Source: CAWDLX01 sp963753485 (GTDB lineage: Bacteria > Actinomycetota > Actinomycetes > Mycobacteriales > Micromonosporaceae). Taken from it: a stretch of 64,000 nt of DNA. The notes under the pieces were generated by a model. It was not told the origin of the DNA and did no database searches. It saw nothing but the letters and a program-made list of their open reading frames with translations. The stretch lies in the NCBI GenBank assembly GCA_963753485.1, contig CAVWCL010000005.1:186001-250000 (forward strand), written 5' to 3'. A program made the translations under genes and the position numbers. Below, piece by piece: positions 1-8,263 of the stretch (position 1 is the first letter of the stretch; each line of letters starts with the position of its first letter).

Positions 1-184
1 ATCGCTGCTTCCACAGCGCCAGCATCGCACTCTCATGCCGCGTGGTGGGCGCGGACAAAGAAAGCATCGACGGGGGGCCCGCACGCAGTGCGGCGGGGAT
101 CCGGGGCCGCGGCGCGCTCGCGTTGGAGAGCGGCCGACCGGGTATTCCAGTCGTGTCTTAGCCGCGTGTTGGTAGGTTCCTGCC

Positions 185-1150
185 GTGAAGGCTGCGGTGT
201 TCGATAGGTACGGTCCGCCGGAGGTGGTGCGGGTCGTGGAGGTGCCCCGGCCCTCGGGCGGCGATCGGGACGTGCTCGTCTCCGTACACGCGACCTCCGT
301 GAACCGGACGGACTGCGGGTTCCGGCGGGCCAAGCCGTTTCTGGCCCGGTTCCTGACGGGTCTGCGCCGGCCAAGGATACAGATCCTGGGCACCGAGTTC
401 GCCGGCGTGGTCGAGGAGGTCGGCGGCCAGGTGACCGCCTTCAGGTCCGGGGACCGGGTGTTCGGGTTCAGTCCGCGCCGGTTCGGGGCGCACGCCGAGT
501 ACCTGGCCCTGCCCGAGGACGGTCCCATCGCAACAATGCCGGATGGTGCCAGCTTCGAACAGGCGGCGGCCGCCACCGAGGCGTCGCACTACGCCCGTAC
601 CTGCCTCCTCGGGGCCGACATCCGCGACGGGCAGGCGGTTCTGGTCTACGGGGCCACCGGCGCGATCGGGTCGGCGGCAGTGCAACTACTGAAAAGCATG
701 CATGCGTACGTGACCGCGGTCTGTGCCACCCCGCACGTGGATCTGGTCCGGGGGCTGGGAGCGGACCGCGTCGTCGACTACCGGACCACCGACTTCACCC
801 GGGACGAGCGCCGCTACCACGTGGTTTTCGACGCCGTGGGTAAGACGACATTCTGGCGATGCCGGCGGTTACTCGTACCCCGCGGCGTCTTCCTGTCCAC
901 CGATGTCGGCCCACTGTGGCAGAACGTCTTTCTGATCCCACTCACCGCGCTACTGCCGGGCCGCCGGGTCAAAATTCCCGTACGGCCGCAAAACCGGGAC
1001 ACGGTCCGGGCCATGCGGCAACTCCTCGAGTCCGGTGATTTCACCCCCGTCATCGACCGGGTCTATCCACTAGAGGAGATCGTCGACGCGTACCGCTACG
1101 TCGACGCCGGTCAGAAGGTCGGCAACGTCGTGATCCGAGTCCGCGCCTAG
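185..1150 (+). CDS. NAD(P)-dependent zinc-less MDR oxidoreductase (quinone reductase-like)
   Basis: A 321-residue medium-chain dehydrogenase/reductase, probably a cytosolic NADPH-dependent quinone or enone reductase. It has the N-terminal GroES-like fold (motif GTEFAGVVEEVG around residue 75) and a Rossmann half with YGATGAIGSAAVQLLK around residue 158. The C-terminal KVGNVVI is typical of this family. The zinc-binding cysteines and histidines of true alcohol dehydrogenases are not evident, so reductase activity without zinc is more likely. It starts at GTG 185 with only a weak ribosome binding site. It stands alone, divergent from the next gene by about 260 bp, and its substrate cannot be told from sequence. 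Confidence 0.85.
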   Translation: MKAAVFDRYGPPEVVRVVEVPRPSGGDRDVLVSVHATSVNRTDCGFRRAKPFLARFLTGLRRPRIQILGTEFAGVVEEVGGQVTAFRSGDRVFGFSPRRFGAHAEYLALPEDGPIATMPDGASFEQAAAATEASHYARTCLLGADIRDGQAVLVYGATGAIGSAAVQLLKSMHAYVTAVCATPHVDLVRGLGADRVVDYRTTDFTRDERRYHVVFDAVGKTTFWRCRRLLVPRGVFLSTDVGPLWQNVFLIPLTALLPGRRVKIPVRPQNRDTVRAMRQLLESGDFTPVIDRVYPLEEIVDAYRYVDAGQKVGNVVIRVRA

Positions 1151-1409
1151 ATCAGGCGGCCGCAGCGATGCCGGCCGGGGGAGTCAGTCAGGCACTATCC
1201 TCAACTGCCGCGGACAGTGCGCGACGTTTCTGATCTTTGCCTACGATCTTCTTGTGGAACTAGCCGCGCTCCGGGCTCGCGAGTAGTACTGCCACGACCA
1301 ACGTGGCGCCGGGTTCGCGGCGGCCGTATCCATGGGTCGTTCTCGCTGACGTACCTCGAGAAGCCGCTGTGAATGAGACGCCACGGTCCGGGTCCCTGGG
1401 GTCGGGCTG

Positions 1410-2207
1410 TTACTCGATTTGCGCGAGGTGGCGTTCGAGGGTGCCGTCGGTCAGGTAACGCGCGATCTCAGGCTGATCATCGACGTCAGGTCGACGCTCT
1501 CGGAGGAACGCCAGCAGCTCCTTGGCCAATCGAGTAATTGCCGCCTTCACGCTTTCTCCTGGCGCCGGGGTGAGGCCAAGGCTAACGACGAGATCGTCCG
1601 CGAAGTTGGACGATGCGATGGTGAGGCTGATAGCGGCATCCAGCGCGTCACGGCGATCGCTTACGATCCGTGGCTCGTTAATGGGGATCAAGAGTGTTGG
1701 TGCGAGCGCTGCGGCGGCTTGAGCGAACCAACACAAGCCCAGTTGGTCGCCGTCGCTGGCCGCTCGTTTGGCCTTTATCACGAGGTCGAGGAAGTCCTCG
1801 ACCTCCGGCGCGGCGGCCGGATGCCGCAGCGACGGATCGTCACCCAGCCGTGTCCGGGTCCGTGCATCCGTACGAAGATAGACGGCGGCATTGATCGCCG
1901 GGAAGCCGAATGACCAACGCGCCGGCGTTGTCATCCTGGCCAGCCACGCATCGGCCGTCGTGGCCGCGGCAGACACGTGAAGCGGCGCCGCCTCGGCCCG
2001 GGCAACGAACCAAGCGCGGTACGCCACTCGGGGTGACGGCGTGATCGTTGTCAAATCAAGGTCACTGGTCACTGACGCCGTCCCCTTCGCGTAGCTGCCG
2101 GTGAGTAGCACAGCCGTCGCGTCGGGCTCCAGCGCGCAGAGTTGGGCAACGGCGCCCTCGATCAAGGTGCCGTCCAATCCGTCAACATGTCGATGAACGT
2201 GCTGCAC
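1410..2207 (-). CDS. Nucleotidyltransferase-domain protein
   Basis: A 265-residue protein whose N-terminal third carries the polymerase-beta-like nucleotidyltransferase signature GSYAKGTASVTSDLDL (residues about 37-52), the GS...D-x-D pattern that binds metal and nucleotide. The rest is alpha-helical and resembles the C-terminal region of aminoglycoside adenylyltransferase-like proteins, but no substrate-specific motif is recognisable. It starts at GTG 2207. It sits next to a toxin-antitoxin pair, and MNT/HEPN-type nucleotidyltransferases are often found in such settings, but no HEPN partner is visible. A resistance role is possible but unsupported. Confidence 0.7.
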   Translation of the reverse strand: MQHVHRHVDGLDGTLIEGAVAQLCALEPDATAVLLTGSYAKGTASVTSDLDLTTITPSPRVAYRAWFVARAEAAPLHVSAAATTADAWLARMTTPARWSFGFPAINAAVYLRTDARTRTRLGDDPSLRHPAAAPEVEDFLDLVIKAKRAASDGDQLGLCWFAQAAAALAPTLLIPINEPRIVSDRRDALDAAISLTIASSNFADDLVVSLGLTPAPGESVKAAITRLAKELLAFLRERRPDVDDQPEIARYLTDGTLERHLAQIE

Positions 2208-2254
2208 CCACCGACCCTACGCTTGCACGACTTTGCCGCGAGTCGGACGTTTAC

Positions 2255-2575
2255 TTACAGGCTGAGCAGACGGCGAAGACCGTGGTCGACCTTGGCGGCA
2301 AGCGTTGAGCTGATCTGCCCGTGGCGGTGTCCGAGAGCGCCCGGATCGGCGAAGCGGATCCTGGACAGGTCAATGGTTCCGCCGCCGGCGAGGTCGGCGG
2401 GCAGTGGGAGCAAGATTCCCGGGACGTCGCCGTCGGCGCGGCTGTGGATGAGCACGATGACCGGATAGGTGCGGGTGTAGGCGTTCGCGCTGACCACCAA
2501 GATGCGGATGCAGCGACTGCCCAGCGTGTAGTCGACGACGTCGCCGCGCTTCGGGCCGCCCGGCTGAGCTACCAC
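2255..2575 (-). CDS. MazF/PemK-family mRNA interferase toxin
   Basis: A 106-residue small beta-barrel protein of the PemK/MazF type. It has the N-terminal KRGDVVDY segment, a central ILVVSAN strand and the C-terminal DPGALGHRHGQISSTLAAKVD helix region where family members carry RNase residues. MazF-type toxins cleave mRNA at short sequences, and the antitoxin neutralises them. Its start codon GTG 2575 overlaps the upstream antitoxin stop by 7 bp, the usual translational coupling of such pairs. The family call rests on motif order and context; the cleavage specificity is unknown. Confidence 0.72.
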   Translation of the reverse strand: MVAQPGGPKRGDVVDYTLGSRCIRILVVSANAYTRTYPVIVLIHSRADGDVPGILLPLPADLAGGGTIDLSRIRFADPGALGHRHGQISSTLAAKVDHGLRRLLSL

Positions 2576-2775
2576 GCGGCGTTGAAGTCTGCGAAGACGG
2601 CGGCGTCCTCGCCGCTCAGCGATGCGTGCCAGGCGGTAGCCGCGGCGATCGCGCGCCGATCGAGGTATTCGCGGACCGCCTCAGCGACCAGCGCGGATCG
2701 GTTGTTACCGGCGACCGCGGCGTTGAGCTCCGCGCCGAGCTCGTCGTCGAGAGTGATGGAGATGCTGACAGTCAC
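2569..2775 (-). CDS. Ribbon-helix-helix antitoxin
   Basis: A 68-residue protein starting at GTG 2775 (MTVSISITLDDELGAELNAA), with a short beta strand followed by two helices (SALVAEAVREYLDRR), the MetJ/Arc-like ribbon-helix-helix layout. The acidic, aromatic C-terminus (FADFNAAW) would wrap the toxin. The longer in-frame reading from 2928 adds a non-conserved-looking N-terminus and is not chosen. It is coupled to the downstream MazF-like gene by overlap and probably autorepresses the pair, as is usual for these modules. Confidence 0.68.
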   Translation of the reverse strand: MTVSISITLDDELGAELNAAVAGNNRSALVAEAVREYLDRRAIAAATAWHASLSGEDAAVFADFNAAW

Positions 2776-2948
2776 ATCGACGACACTACCAGCAACACGA
2801 TGATCAACACGATCACTTGTCACATCGGCGTGTCGTGGAGGCGAGACAGGGCTCGCCGATCTCTTGATCAACGTGCTCAACTGCCGCATGGGGCAAATCT
2901 TCACTCCGACTTCGGGCTCAGTCGTCACGCCGATGTCGCGCGTCCCAA

Positions 2949-3695
2949 TTGTGGGTGTTGGTCGGCCTGGTTGTCGTGGCCATTCTACTCGTATGGGGGT
3001 TGGCGAAGCTGGCTCAGGCGCCGGCTACCCTCCGGGCGACCAGGTCGCGGTCGGCGCCCAACCCGTCGGCCGGGCCGTCTGAGTCTATCGATGTCAACCG
3101 CGAGACGCTCTGCGCGTCCGGCCAGGGCAGCTACAGCCTGCAAAACCACAGCAGCCACATGTACCTACACGAAGATGACCGGCCACGAGTCGGAGCAGGG
3201 CCGTTGCCGATGCTCATGTAGAAGCTCGTCAAGCAGTCACAGGCCGCTGAGCGCTGCGTTATCATCGTCCATCCGAGCGCCGAGCACCCGACCATCTGCA
3301 TGACCGTGCATGGAACCGTGGCGGAGGGCAGCGACGTCTGGGAGAACTGTGGCCCGCCCACAATGCAACAGTGGACGATCGAATCACATTGGAAAAGTGG
3401 TACGCCGAATAGTGGGAGCACATACATCCCACCCAAAGCGAACTGCTCTGTCTCCAACCATCCGCCACCGACGACATTGGGGCACCGCTCGCCCTGCAGC
3501 AATGCGGCGATGGCTGGCTTCAACAATGGAAATTTGTGGATTAGTAACGCAGCCGCACTCGTGACCTTTACCGGCTCTTCAACAATGAGAGGAGTCCAGG
3601 TACGTCGCACGGGGTCATCGCTCAGGCCGACGCAGGCGAGCCAACACTGCCGAGGCCGGCTCCGTCCCTGGGGGTTGAACCAGGAAAGCGGGTAG
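2949..3695 (+). pseudogene. Possible membrane-anchored protein gene interrupted by one in-frame TAG
   Basis: Unrecognised. A TTG start at 2949 opens a frame beginning WVLVGLVVVAILLVWGLAKL, a clear single transmembrane helix. It then runs as a polar, Cys/Asn/Ser-rich segment to a TAG at 3219-3221. The same frame continues without a stop to 3695 (for example CGPPTMQQWTIESHWKSG), again Cys- and Asn-rich like an extracellular domain. Third-position GC is lower than in neighbouring genes. It could be a decayed or horizontally acquired cell-surface protein, or noncoding sequence. An antisense ORF at 3131-3916 looks less protein-like. Confidence 0.3.
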
Positions 3696-3899
3696 CTCGG
3701 CAACGTCACCGGTGGCGACGTCGACGTCTCCGCCAGCGCGCAGCCGTCCCAGACGGCAACCGTCCCAGCGGGCCGCGGTCGGGGCAATGGCGTCAGCAGC
3801 GCGACCGGGTGGCCTCGGTCGGTAAAGAGCCGTAATTTCACTGATGCCCGACCAGTCGACGGCTGGCTAGCCTTCACGCACCGATCGAAGCGCGCGGGA

Positions 3900-4400
3900 G
3901 TGAAGGGACAAGTCATGCCAATCTACGGCGCATCCGCGCGGTGGACGCTGTTCATCGTTGCCGTACTAACCGGAGCGGTCGTGACCGGCTGTGCCAAGAG
4001 CAGCCCCGGCGCAACCTCGACACCCCAAGCGAACGGCTCCACGGTGGCCTCCTCGACGACCGTACCGCCCCTTCCATCGGGCAACGCTACCGGCTACTGC
4101 GCCCTCGCCGAGGCGATCTCCACCCAGTCCGGAGTGATGGTCAACAAGCACTTCATCCCGCTGTCGAAGGAAACGCTCGACATGTTCAAATCCGTGGTCA
4201 CCCTCTCCCTGGCCGCGAAGGACCAAATGCAGGCCGCGCTGCCAAACAACCTCCAGCCTGATTTCCAGGTGGTGATTGACTACTTCCAGGCGCTAAAGGA
4301 CAGTAACTACTCCGCGCCCCCACCAGCTGGATTCGTCGCTGCCAACAAGACCATGAACGAGTACGGAGAAACCGCTTGCGGGTTCGTCTTTGACAAGTAG
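3900..4400 (+). CDS. Small secreted lipoprotein, unknown function
   Basis: A 166-residue predicted lipoprotein. A hydrophobic signal segment (LFIVAVLTGAVVTGC) ends in the lipobox VTGC, and the mature part begins with a Ser/Thr/Pro linker. The globular region of about 110 residues contains two cysteines (YCALA and TACGF) that could pair, and appears mainly helical. I do not recognise a named domain. An internal ATG at 3915 is an equally good start. It would be tethered to the outer face of the membrane. It stands alone between a possible pseudogene and an intergenic region. Confidence 0.65.
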   Translation: MKGQVMPIYGASARWTLFIVAVLTGAVVTGCAKSSPGATSTPQANGSTVASSTTVPPLPSGNATGYCALAEAISTQSGVMVNKHFIPLSKETLDMFKSVVTLSLAAKDQMQAALPNNLQPDFQVVIDYFQALKDSNYSAPPPAGFVAANKTMNEYGETACGFVFDK

Positions 4401-4750
4401 GCACGGTCGCACCCCGGCGGGACACATATCGCGATCACGGCGAACCAGTCATCCAGCGCGGTGCCGAACACCGGTCGCAGCATCACTCGACCGCGGCTTC
4501 TAGCAACACGCTCAGACTGTCCGGGGAACGATCGGGACCGCCTCGGGCAGACCCGCGACCTGCGCGAACGCCACCTCATGTTTCGGACCGCCCCTACCGT
4601 CCCCGCGATCGGCGGCCTAGCGTGGACACAGGGCCGCTCGCGCCAGGGGTTGCGGTGGGCCGTGGTGCAAGAAACCATGATCAGCCGCTGCGAACAGTTC
4701 GTACCGGCCGCGACCGCGCGGCCAGTCGCTGAATGCTGCTTCAGCTATTG
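4401..4750. other. Intergenic stretch with a duplicated leader
   Basis: About 350 bp without a convincing gene. It contains the first copy of a 78-bp direct repeat (4592-4669) whose other copy forms the leader of the PQQ-propeller gene. A short frame from ATG 4677 encodes about 46 residues (MISRCEQFVPAA start) with no recognisable feature. Confidence 0.5.
4592..4669 (+). repeat. 78-bp direct repeat, copy A
   Basis: Matches 5863-5940 at 73 of 78 positions by eye. The shared block includes a possible -10 box (TAGCGT here, TACCGT in copy B) and ends exactly at the GTGGTGCA that begins the PQQ-propeller gene in copy B. After that point the two sequences diverge. Confidence 0.85.
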
Positions 4751-5650
4751 CTATCCGCGGATGACGTCGTCAACCGTGGCAGCGGTAAGGGCGCGGCGCA
4801 GCCAAATGTCGAGCTGAGTCAGGTCCGTGCAAGCGAGGACCTGCTCGCGGACCGCGGCCGGCACCGCCACGCCACGCGCGTCAAGCACGGTCAGCACCGC
4901 ACGTCCCTCACCTCGGGCCTCACCTCGGGCCTCACCTCGGGCTTCACCGAGCTGTTCGTGCTGGGCCGCGAGCCCGCGCAGCAGTTCGCTGTGGTACTGC
5001 TCGACGGTGGTGGACATGAACGCCTCCCAGCGAACCCGGGCTGGTCCGGGCAACCCGGACAGCACAACGTCATAATACAAGATCGCCTTTCGCGGGCCGA
5101 GCGAACGCAGCGCCTCAGCCAACGCCGGAAACATGCCGTCCAGCTCGGCCCGCCCACCGTGACAGATCGCCGAGAGCACCGCCAGCGCCGGGTTGGCCCG
5201 AGCCGACTCCACCTCCACCACGAGCGGCACATCCTCCGGGGTGAAGATCAACGGCCGCAGCGTCAGGCTCAACCCGTCCAGCTCCATCAGGCCGCGATAC
5301 CACCCAGCCAGTCCAGGATCCGGGCAGAACACAACCAGGGCAGCGGTCACGTTCAGCTCCGCCTCGAGCTGTGCCACATACAGCTTCCAGGTGCGTCGCT
5401 TGCCGAGGTCCTTGCTTCGCTGTACCTCCAGTACCACCGCCAGCAGCGGCTGGTCGAACGGATCGCAGAACAGCAGCATGCCGTCGGCGTGAAAGGTGCG
5501 TGGTACCAGGACCCTCACGTCGGTGGCCTGCGCGCGGGCGTGATGGTAGTCGGGGACCTTGACGTCGAAAACGTTCGTCAACAGCCAAGCCACCACGTCC
5601 GGGTCCAGCCTGGCCAACGCGATCGGGGATTCATGCTCACCGCTGGGCAT
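4751..5650 (-). CDS. Rpn/PD-(D/E)XK nuclease-like protein
   Basis: A 299-residue protein resembling the large actinobacterial family related to Rpn transposase-like nucleases. The putative PD-(D/E)XK core is MLLFCDPFDQPLLAVVLEVQ (Asp then Glu-x-Gln) around residues 60-80. The C-terminal part has a short charged tandem repeat (GEARGEARGEGR), common in these proteins, ahead of a helical tail. I start it at ATG 5650, which gives the usual N-terminus (MPSGEHESP...); the frame is open for 48 more codons upstream. Family members are often multicopy and associated with genome plasticity; the exact function is unknown. Confidence 0.65.
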   Translation of the reverse strand: MPSGEHESPIALARLDPDVVAWLLTNVFDVKVPDYHHARAQATDVRVLVPRTFHADGMLLFCDPFDQPLLAVVLEVQRSKDLGKRRTWKLYVAQLEAELNVTAALVVFCPDPGLAGWYRGLMELDGLSLTLRPLIFTPEDVPLVVEVESARANPALAVLSAICHGGRAELDGMFPALAEALRSLGPRKAILYYDVVLSGLPGPARVRWEAFMSTTVEQYHSELLRGLAAQHEQLGEARGEARGEARGEGRAVLTVLDARGVAVPAAVREQVLACTDLTQLDIWLRRALTAATVDDVIRG

Positions 5651-5862
5651 GCCGGCACCGTAAGAGCTGGGTCTGACAGCACCCACAGCCAAGACGATCG
5701 GCGAAGTCCACTCACGTCCGTCCATAGGTGGCACCGTTCGATCGCCGCAGGCTGCTGGAAACGTTGGCGAACGTAGATCTGAAGACAGCGCCACCCACGT
5801 CGGGGCTGACGGCCCGGCGACCGCGGGCCGGCCGCGCCGGCGGCCTGGCGACCGTGGGCGCG

Positions 5863-5940
5863 CCCTACCGTCTGGGCGATCGGCGGCCTACCGTGGACAC
5901 AGGGCCGCTCGCGCCAGGGGTTGAGGTGGGCCGTGGTGCA
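5863..5940 (+). repeat. 78-bp direct repeat, copy B (promoter/leader of the PQQ-propeller gene)
   Basis: The second copy of the 4592-4669 repeat. It contains a plausible -10 hexamer TACCGT at 5889-5894 and the Shine-Dalgarno-like GAGGTGGG before GTG 5933, so the duplicated block looks like an expression signal rather than coding sequence. Confidence 0.8.
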
Positions 5941-7375
5941 GGGTGTGCTGGAGGCCGAGCCCCTGATCGACCTGGGGGAGCTCGGCGGCGAGCTCGATGA
6001 GGTGTGGGCCGTGCCGGCCGGCGGCGCGCTGCGTTCGCGGCCCCGAGTGTTGGTTGCGCTGCTCGTCGGCTGCCTGGTCGGGCTGACCGCGGCCAGTGCC
6101 GCGCCGCCGGACCGGACACATCCACTGTGGACCATCCAGTCGGGCGAGGGCACCAGCGTGCTCGCCAGCGGTGACGTGGTCTACCTGGTGGAGCACGACA
6201 CTCCGGCCGCGCTCACCGCGATTGACGCCAGCACGTCGCGCCCCTGGTGGCGCCTCGCGCTGCGCAGCGCACCGTTGGCGGTGATGGATCTGGGCGCCGG
6301 GTTCGACGCGGTGGTCCTGCGCGCCGCGCCGACGCCGGCCGACTCCGGCATCGGCATCGGCGGCAACGGCGCGGCCGGCAGTGCCAGTGGGCCGGTGGCC
6401 GGGTCCGGGCCGGACGAGACCTGGCTGGTGGTGCGCGGCTCCGGCCGGGTGCTCGCCCGGGTGGCCGGCGATCCAGTACGCCGCTTCGGCGCCCTGGTGC
6501 TGCTGGACGTGCACGGTCGGACCTGCGCCGAGTGTGGCGAGGTCGACGCCGTCGACCTGGCGACCGGCCAGATCGCGTGGCGCCTTCTGATGGGCCAGGG
6601 TGGGCGGTTGCTCGCCCACGGCGAAGCGACGGGTGGACTGTTCGCGACCGCGAGCGCCGATGGTTCGATCAGCCTGCACACCGTGGCCACCGCCGCGGAG
6701 CTGACCACCGTGGCGGGGACGGTGACCTCCGGCGGCGGAATCCGGCTCAGCGCCAGCGCCGCCGGCGTGCTCGTGGTCGGCCGGGCCGATGTCGAGCACA
6801 CCGCCCTGACCGGCTACCGGGTGGACACCCTGGACCGGCTGTGGACCCTCGACCTGCCCCGCGACCCGGGCCCACGCCAGCCCGAGGCGGCGTTGGTCGG
6901 TCTGCGCCCATGTGGCGACCTGATCTGCGTCGCCGATGGCGGCGGCACCGCCGTGGTCGACGCGGGTACCGGGCGGCTGCGCTTCCGCACCCCGCTGACC
7001 GCGCTGACCCGGGTCGGCACCGGCGCGCTGCTCGCCGAGCCGTACCTGGGCCACCTGGACGCGTCGGGTCGGTTCGCCCGCGACATTGCCGCCCTCGACC
7101 CGCACACCGGGCGGGTGGTCGCCACGGTCGCCAACGCCGACCTGGTCGACGCCGGATCGCCGGGCAACGAACCGGGTGCCACCGTCTCCGCCGCGCAGGC
7201 GGTACTACGCCGGGTGACCGACCGGCAGACTGATTTCACCGTGTTCGCCGGCGACGGCCGGGCGACCCAGCTGTTCACCGTGGCCCGCGACGACCTGATC
7301 TGTGCCCGCGGCGGTGCGGTGCTCGCCTGCGTCGACGACGCCGGCGCGGTGCGGGCCTGGCGGGTGCCCGGCTGA
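5933..7375 (+). CDS. Membrane-anchored PQQ-like beta-propeller protein
   Basis: A 480-residue protein with a short cytosolic N-terminus containing LIDLGEL, one transmembrane helix (PRVLVALLVGCLVGLTAA, about residues 38-55) and a large extracytoplasmic region. Repeated blade-like strands occur there (LTAIDASTSRPWW, DAVDLATGQIAW, VVDAGTGRLRF, IAALDPHTGRVV). This is the pattern of PQQ-like/YVTN propeller repeats, and no PQQ-binding catalytic set is evident. GTG 5933 follows GAGGTGGG; a TTG at 5921 and a GTG at 5945 are alternatives. It lies directly upstream of a two-component system in the same direction, so it may sense or present an extracellular signal to the kinase (inference). Confidence 0.75.
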   Translation: MVQGVLEAEPLIDLGELGGELDEVWAVPAGGALRSRPRVLVALLVGCLVGLTAASAAPPDRTHPLWTIQSGEGTSVLASGDVVYLVEHDTPAALTAIDASTSRPWWRLALRSAPLAVMDLGAGFDAVVLRAAPTPADSGIGIGGNGAAGSASGPVAGSGPDETWLVVRGSGRVLARVAGDPVRRFGALVLLDVHGRTCAECGEVDAVDLATGQIAWRLLMGQGGRLLAHGEATGGLFATASADGSISLHTVATAAELTTVAGTVTSGGGIRLSASAAGVLVVGRADVEHTALTGYRVDTLDRLWTLDLPRDPGPRQPEAALVGLRPCGDLICVADGGGTAVVDAGTGRLRFRTPLTALTRVGTGALLAEPYLGHLDASGRFARDIAALDPHTGRVVATVANADLVDAGSPGNEPGATVSAAQAVLRRVTDRQTDFTVFAGDGRATQLFTVARDDLICARGGAVLACVDDAGAVRAWRVPG

Positions 7376-7465
7376 CCGGCAGCCCGGGCCGGGTGCTGGC
7401 TTCGCGGCCGGGCCAAGCGGCGGCTAGCGTGTGCGGCGAACGCCTTGACCGGAGGAGGCAGACCG

Positions 7466-8149
7466 ATGCGCGTCCTGGTGGTGGAGGACGAGCGTAGCCT
7501 CGCCGACGCGATCGCCCGCGGCCTGCGTCGCGAGGGCCTTGCGGTCGACATCGCCTACGACGGTGCGCAGGGTCACGAGATGGCCCTGGTGACCCGCTAC
7601 GACGTGGTGGTGCTCGACCGCGACCTGCCCGGGGTGCACGGCGACCGCATCTGCGCCGACCTCGTCGCCTCCGGCGCGCTGACCCGGGTCATCATGCTCA
7701 CCGCCAGCGGCACGGTGGCCGACCGGGTCGAGGGGCTCAAGCTGGGCGCCGATGACTACCTGCCCAAGCCGTTCGCCTTCGAGGAGCTGGTGGCCCGGGT
7801 GCGGGCCCTCGGCCGGCGAGCCACGCCGGCGGCGCCGCCGGTGCTCGTCGCCGCCGACATCGTGCTCGATCAGGCCCAGCGCACGGTCACCCGCGCCGGC
7901 GAGCCGCTCGACCTGACCCGCAAGGAGTTCGGTCTGCTCGAGGAGCTGCTCAAGGCGCGCGGTGGCGTGGTCTCCAGTGAGGAGTTGCTGGAGCGGGTGT
8001 GGGACGCCAACACCGATCCCTTCACGACCACGGTACGGGTGACCATGATGACGCTGCGGCGGAAGTTGGGCGATCCCCCGATCATCGAGACCGTGGTCGG
8101 CGTCGGCTACCGGGTGCCGGCGGCCGGCGGGAACGGCCGGCCGTCGTGA
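7466..8149 (+). CDS. OmpR/PhoB-family response regulator
   Basis: A 227-residue two-domain regulator. The receiver domain has the acidic pocket VEDE at residues 6-9, the phosphoacceptor D51 in VVLDRDLPG, the conserved Thr in MLTAS and the Lys in YLPKPF. The C-terminal winged helix-turn-helix (about residues 130-222) ends with VVGVGYRVP, typical of the OmpR group. ATG 7466 is chosen because GGAGGAGG lies at 7451-7458; a possible -10 TAGCGT is at 7425. Its stop codon overlaps the first of three tandem mini-ORFs leading to the cognate kinase, so translation of the pair is probably coupled. Confidence 0.95.
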   Translation: MRVLVVEDERSLADAIARGLRREGLAVDIAYDGAQGHEMALVTRYDVVVLDRDLPGVHGDRICADLVASGALTRVIMLTASGTVADRVEGLKLGADDYLPKPFAFEELVARVRALGRRATPAAPPVLVAADIVLDQAQRTVTRAGEPLDLTRKEFGLLEELLKARGGVVSSEELLERVWDANTDPFTTTVRVTMMTLRRKLGDPPIIETVVGVGYRVPAAGGNGRPS

Positions 8150-8258
8150 CCGCCGACGTGCTTTCCTCCGCGGAGGCGGCGTCGTGACCGCCGACGTGCT
8201 TTCCTCCGCGGAGGCGGCGTCGTGACCGCCGACGTGCTTTCCTCCGCGGAGGCGGCGT
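8145..8258 (+). repeat. Three perfect tandem copies of a 38-bp unit
   Basis: The units span 8145-8182, 8183-8220 and 8221-8258. Each contains GTGACCGCCGACGTG, the 12-bp palindrome CCTCCGCGGAGG and ends GCGGCGT. The array exactly fills the gap between the response-regulator stop and the kinase start. Confidence 0.97.
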
Positions 8259-8263
8259 TATGA
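8146..8263 (+). other. Chain of three coupled 13-codon mini-ORFs between regulator and kinase
   Basis: Reading frames 8146-8187, 8184-8225 and 8222-8263 each start with GTG and encode MTADVLSSAEAA followed by S or L. Each stop TGA overlaps the next start by 4 bp (GTGA), and the last overlaps the kinase ATG (ATGA at 8260). Each unit carries GGAGG about 6-8 nt before the next start codon, so ribosomes could be handed along the chain. Whether the peptides matter or only the coupling is unknown. Confidence 0.6.

Noticed and set aside
2776..2928. N-terminal extension of the antitoxin
   Set aside because: The family normally starts at the beta strand; the extension is non-homologous and GTG 2775 fits better.
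3131..3916. 261-residue minus-strand ORF
   Set aside because: No motif or signal, and the composition is not gene-like. It overlaps the more protein-like forward frame and the lipoprotein start.
4461..4817. 118-residue forward ORF
   Set aside because: It runs through the duplicated leader and into the 3' end of the Rpn-like gene, and has no recognisable features.
5888..7105. Long antisense ORF opposite the PQQ-propeller gene
   Set aside because: It has no protein-family motifs and is Gly/Gln/Arg-rich. It is the usual shadow of a high-GC gene.
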